Shown here in pieces: positions 5,509 to 7,921 of a DNA stretch of 7,921 bases. Numbering within the stretch: position 1 is the stretch's first letter; each line of letters begins with the position of its first letter. Below the pieces are notes generated by a model. The model was not told the DNA's origin and did no database searches. It saw nothing but the letters and a program-made list of their open reading frames with translations. Both the position numbers and the translations under genes were made by a program. The DNA comes from CAZFBR01 sp035353495 [NCBI: uncultured bacterium] (GTDB taxonomy: Bacteria > DAOPZR01). The stretch spans positions 1 through 7,921 of the forward strand of contig CAZFBR010000167.1 of the NCBI GenBank assembly GCA_964517215.1, read 5' to 3'.

Positions 5509-7771
5509 CCGTCGTCGCCGGGCGGGCGGCGCGGGCCGGCTGCTGCTGGCGGCGCTGATCCTGCTGCTGGCGGCGGCGCCGGTGCGGGCGGCGCGCCGCA
5601 CAATCGTGCGCGTTGGGCATTATGAGAACAAGCCGAAGATCTTCACCGCGGCGGACGGCGAATATGCCGGCCTCTTCCCGGATTTGCTGGCCGTGATCGC
5701 CGCCCGCGAAGGGTGGGAGCTGGTGTTTGTCCCCGGTTCATGGAGTGAATGCCTGGCCCGCCTCGAAAAGGGTGAAATCGATCTCATGCCGGACGTGGCC
5801 TGGTCGCGCGAGCGGGCGGAGAAATACGCTTTCGGGCAGGAGAATGTGCTGGTCAACTGGGCGTGCATCTATGTGCCGCGCGGCGCCCGGCTGGAGAGCA
5901 TGCTCGAACTGAAGGGGCGGCGGGTCGCGGTGATGCGCGACAACGTCCATACCACGGGCGAGGAGGGAATCCGCAATATCGCCCGGCGGTTCGAACTGGG
6001 GTGCACATTTGTTGAAACCGACAGCATGGCCGGCGTCTTCCAGCTGCTGACGGACGGGGCGGCCGACGCGGGGGTGGTGAACCGGCTGTTCGGAATGCAG
6101 TACGAGAAGCAGTACCCGGTCGAGGCGACCAGCGTCATCTTCGGCCCGTCGCAGCTGATGTTCGCCTGCCCGAAAACCGGGCGGCTTAATGCGGTCCTGC
6201 TGCCGGCCCTCGATCGCGAGCTGCGTGCCCTGAAAGCGACGCCGCAGTCGCCGTACTATGTGCTGGTCGACCAGTATTTCGCCGCCGGCATGGTCACTGC
6301 CCCCGAGGAAGTGCTCCCGGCCTGGTTCAACAAGGCGGTGCTGGTGGTGCTGCTGCTGCTGGCGGCGCTGCTGTTCGCCATTTATCTGTCGCGCATCCAG
6401 GTGCGCCGGGCCACGGCCAGCACCCGGCGGCTGAACCGGGCCCTGCGGCTGCTGTCGGAATGCACCGGGACCATGGTGCATGCCACCGATGAGCAGAAGC
6501 TGCTGGATGAGGTCTGCCGGATTGTGGCGGTGAGTGGCGGCTACCCGCTCGCGGTGGTGGGATATGCCGAACCGGATGCGGGGCACAGCGTCCGCATGGT
6601 GGCGTCGGCCGGCAAAGCGGCCGCCGCCCTGGCCCAGGCGCGGGTCTCGTGGACGGACGACGAATTCGGCCGCGGCGCCATGGGAAATGCCATCCGCAGC
6701 GGTGAGCTGCAGGTGGCGCACGGACTGCTCGGCCAGTCGCGGTTCTCGGCATGGCAGGAGCAGCTGCGGCAGTGGAACCTCGATGCGGCGATCGCGCTGC
6801 CGCTGGGCATGGAGGGCGCCACCCGCGGCGTGCTCGCCATCTTCGCCTCCGATTCGGGCGCATTCACCGACCCGGAAGAAGTGGTGCTGCTGGCGGAGCT
6901 GGGGGAAAACCTCAGCTACGGGATCACCACCCTGCGCGCCCGGGCGGAACGGACGGCGGCGCTGGCGGCGCTGGAAACCGCGCGCGCGGATCTGGAGCGG
7001 CGGGTGGAGGAGCGGACGGAAGAGCTGCGCATCGCCAAGGAGCGCGCCGAGTCGGCCGACCGGCTCAAATCGGCGTTCCTTGCCACCATGTCGCATGAAC
7101 TGCGCACCCCGCTCAATTCCATCATCGGGTTCACCGGTATCCTGCTGCAGGGCCTGGCCGGCGGGCTGAACGACGAGCAGCGGAAGCAGATGGAAATGGT
7201 GCGCGGCAGCGCGCGCCACCTGCTGGCGCTGATCAACGACGTGCTCGACATCTCCAAGATCGAGGCGGGCCAGCTGCAGGTGGTGCGTGAACCCTATGAC
7301 CTGAGGCAGACCATCACCCAGGCGGTGCAGAGCGTGCAGCCGCTGGCGGAGAAGCGTGGACTGGCGCTCACGCTGACGCTGGCGCCGGAGCTTGGCCCGA
7401 CCATCGGCGACGAGCGGCGGGTGCGGCAGATCCTCGTCAATCTGATCAACAATGCAATCAAATTCACCGAACGCGGCGGGGTTGAGGTAACGGCCGCCCT
7501 GCAGGGCGGGGCCTGCCGGCTGGCGGTGCAGGATACGGGGATCGGGATCAAGCCGGAGGAGATGGACATTCTCTTCCGCCCCTTCCAGCAGATTGACAAT
7601 ACCCTCACCCGCCGCCGCGAAGGGACCGGCCTCGGCCTTTCCATCTGCAAGCGCCTGGCGGAACTGATGGGGGGGAGTATCAGCGTCGCGAGCGAATTCG
7701 GGCGGGGGAGCACGTTTACAGTGATCCTGCCGCTGCCGGCGGTCGGGCAGGAGGGCCAATCCCACCCATGA
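5471..7771 (+). CDS. Membrane histidine kinase with periplasmic SBP_bac_3-type sensor and GAF domain
   Basis: A 766-residue sensor kinase. In order: arginine-rich n-region and signal sequence (about 14-40, APVRA site); periplasmic solute-binding domain of the SBP_bac_3 type (about 44-275, with YAGLFPDLLAVIAAREGW and GEIDLMPDVAWSRERAEKYAF); a transmembrane helix (about 288-306); a GAF-like domain (about 335-490); a coiled coil (about 495-530); HisKA with His542 (ATMSHELRTPLNS); and HATPase_c with N box NLINNAIKF (657-665), G1 DTGIGI (688-693), F box LFRPFQQID and G2 GTGLGLSI (718-725). All catalytic motifs are intact and no receiver domain follows. Ligand binding outside should control autophosphorylation inside. 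The ATG at 5471 has GAGG (5458-5461) 9 nt upstream and lies inside the porin gene, implying translational coupling; TTG 5492 is a weaker alternative. The stop overlaps the next gene as ATGA. Confidence 0.93.
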   Translation: MISSRCRLACSSDRRRRAGGAGRLLLAALILLLAAAPVRAARRTIVRVGHYENKPKIFTAADGEYAGLFPDLLAVIAAREGWELVFVPGSWSECLARLEKGEIDLMPDVAWSRERAEKYAFGQENVLVNWACIYVPRGARLESMLELKGRRVAVMRDNVHTTGEEGIRNIARRFELGCTFVETDSMAGVFQLLTDGAADAGVVNRLFGMQYEKQYPVEATSVIFGPSQLMFACPKTGRLNAVLLPALDRELRALKATPQSPYYVLVDQYFAAGMVTAPEEVLPAWFNKAVLVVLLLLAALLFAIYLSRIQVRRATASTRRLNRALRLLSECTGTMVHATDEQKLLDEVCRIVAVSGGYPLAVVGYAEPDAGHSVRMVASAGKAAAALAQARVSWTDDEFGRGAMGNAIRSGELQVAHGLLGQSRFSAWQEQLRQWNLDAAIALPLGMEGATRGVLAIFASDSGAFTDPEEVVLLAELGENLSYGITTLRARAERTAALAALETARADLERRVEERTEELRIAKERAESADRLKSAFLATMSHELRTPLNSIIGFTGILLQGLAGGLNDEQRKQMEMVRGSARHLLALINDVLDISKIEAGQLQVVREPYDLRQTITQAVQSVQPLAEKRGLALTLTLAPELGPTIGDERRVRQILVNLINNAIKFTERGGVEVTAALQGGACRLAVQDTGIGIKPEEMDILFRPFQQIDNTLTRRREGTGLGLSICKRLAELMGGSISVASEFGRGSTFTVILPLPAVGQEGQSHP

Positions 7772-7921
7772 ACCTGCGCCTGCCGGTCCCGCTGCTCCTG
7801 ATCCTGCTGCTGCCGGCCTGCGGCACCCCGCCGCCGGTGGCGCCGCCGCCGGCGACCGTGTTGCTGTATACCTCGGTGCCCGACGAGACCATGGCGGTGC
7901 TCAAGCGCGAATTCGAGCAGG
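7768..7921 (+). CDS. Solute-binding lipoprotein, 5' part only
   Basis: The window holds the first 51 codons of this gene. The start is a type II signal sequence (LPVPLLLILLLPAC) with lipobox L15-P-A-C18, so Cys18 should be lipidated. A Pro-rich linker (about 21-28) follows, then VLLYTSVPDETMAVLKREFE. The YTSVPDE...FE pattern is like the first strand and helix of bacterial ABC-transporter binding proteins of the ferric iron, polyamine and phosphonate type (cluster D-like folds), where a YS/YT loop begins the ligand site. The ATG overlaps the kinase stop (ATGA), and AGGAGGG (7749-7755) lies 12 nt upstream, so coupling with the kinase is likely. It may supply ligand to a transporter downstream or be the sensing part of a further signalling protein. 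The substrate cannot be told from this fragment. Confidence 0.75.
   Translation, partial: MNLRLPVPLLLILLLPACGTPPPVAPPPATVLLYTSVPDETMAVLKREFEQ

Noticed and set aside
4240-5601. Long - strand frame (453 codons) opposite the porin
   Set aside because: Arg/Gln/Ala-rich low-complexity product with no domain; the + strand frame ends in a beta-barrel signature.
5738-7765. Long - strand frame (675 codons) opposite the histidine kinase
   Set aside because: Its composition is that of a shadow frame (His, Arg, Gln, Pro), and the + strand has every kinase motif intact.
1-7921. tRNA, rRNA, CRISPR array, insertion sequence or attachment site
   Set aside because: No cloverleaf, regularly spaced repeat array, transposase or terminal inverted repeats with target duplication were seen by eye.

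Overview
The window is a GC-rich stretch of a Gram-negative chromosome in which every recognisable gene lies on the + strand. An outer-membrane porin with a C-terminal phenylalanine, a lipobox lipoprotein, a close match to a sigma-54 (-24/-12) promoter and a periplasmic-sensing histidine kinase all point to a diderm with a sensory lifestyle. The phylum cannot be fixed from the sequence. Desulfobacterota or the Lentisphaerota/Verrucomicrobiota side would fit, but this is a guess.

Layout. (1) 57-1463: a polytopic GT-C-like membrane protein. (2) 1642-3319: a compact pair made of a membrane-anchored or exported beta-lactamase-like serine hydrolase and an AzoR-type FMN-dependent flavoenzyme, 13 nt apart. 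(3) 3320-3596: an AT-rich, gene-free stretch, very unlike its flanks, that holds short direct repeats, a perfect 11-bp inverted repeat and a sigma-54-type promoter reading into the next gene. (4) 3597-4019: a stand-alone CheY-like receiver protein. (5) 4058-4241: a TTGACA-17-TACGAT promoter followed by a leader of about 150 nt that can fold into several hairpins and ends in an intrinsic-terminator structure. (6) 4135-7921 and beyond: an apparent operon of an OprO/P-like porin, a histidine kinase with a solute-binding-protein sensor domain and a GAF domain, and the start of a solute-binding lipoprotein. Porin and kinase overlap by 38 bp; kinase and lipoprotein overlap as ATGA.

How the parts may work together (inference). 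The porin would admit a solute, the kinase would sense a small periplasmic ligand with its own binding domain, and the lipoprotein would capture a solute, perhaps for an ABC transporter encoded beyond the window. The kinase has no receiver domain and the neighbouring receiver protein has no output domain, so they are natural candidates as partners, although they have separate promoters.

The most unusual region is 4058-4241. A good housekeeping promoter is followed by an intrinsic terminator that lies inside the only plausible 5' coding region of the porin, within its signal-peptide codons. This suggests transcription attenuation, a riboswitch-like leader, or a small RNA that overlaps the gene start. 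I could not match it to a known riboswitch class by eye.
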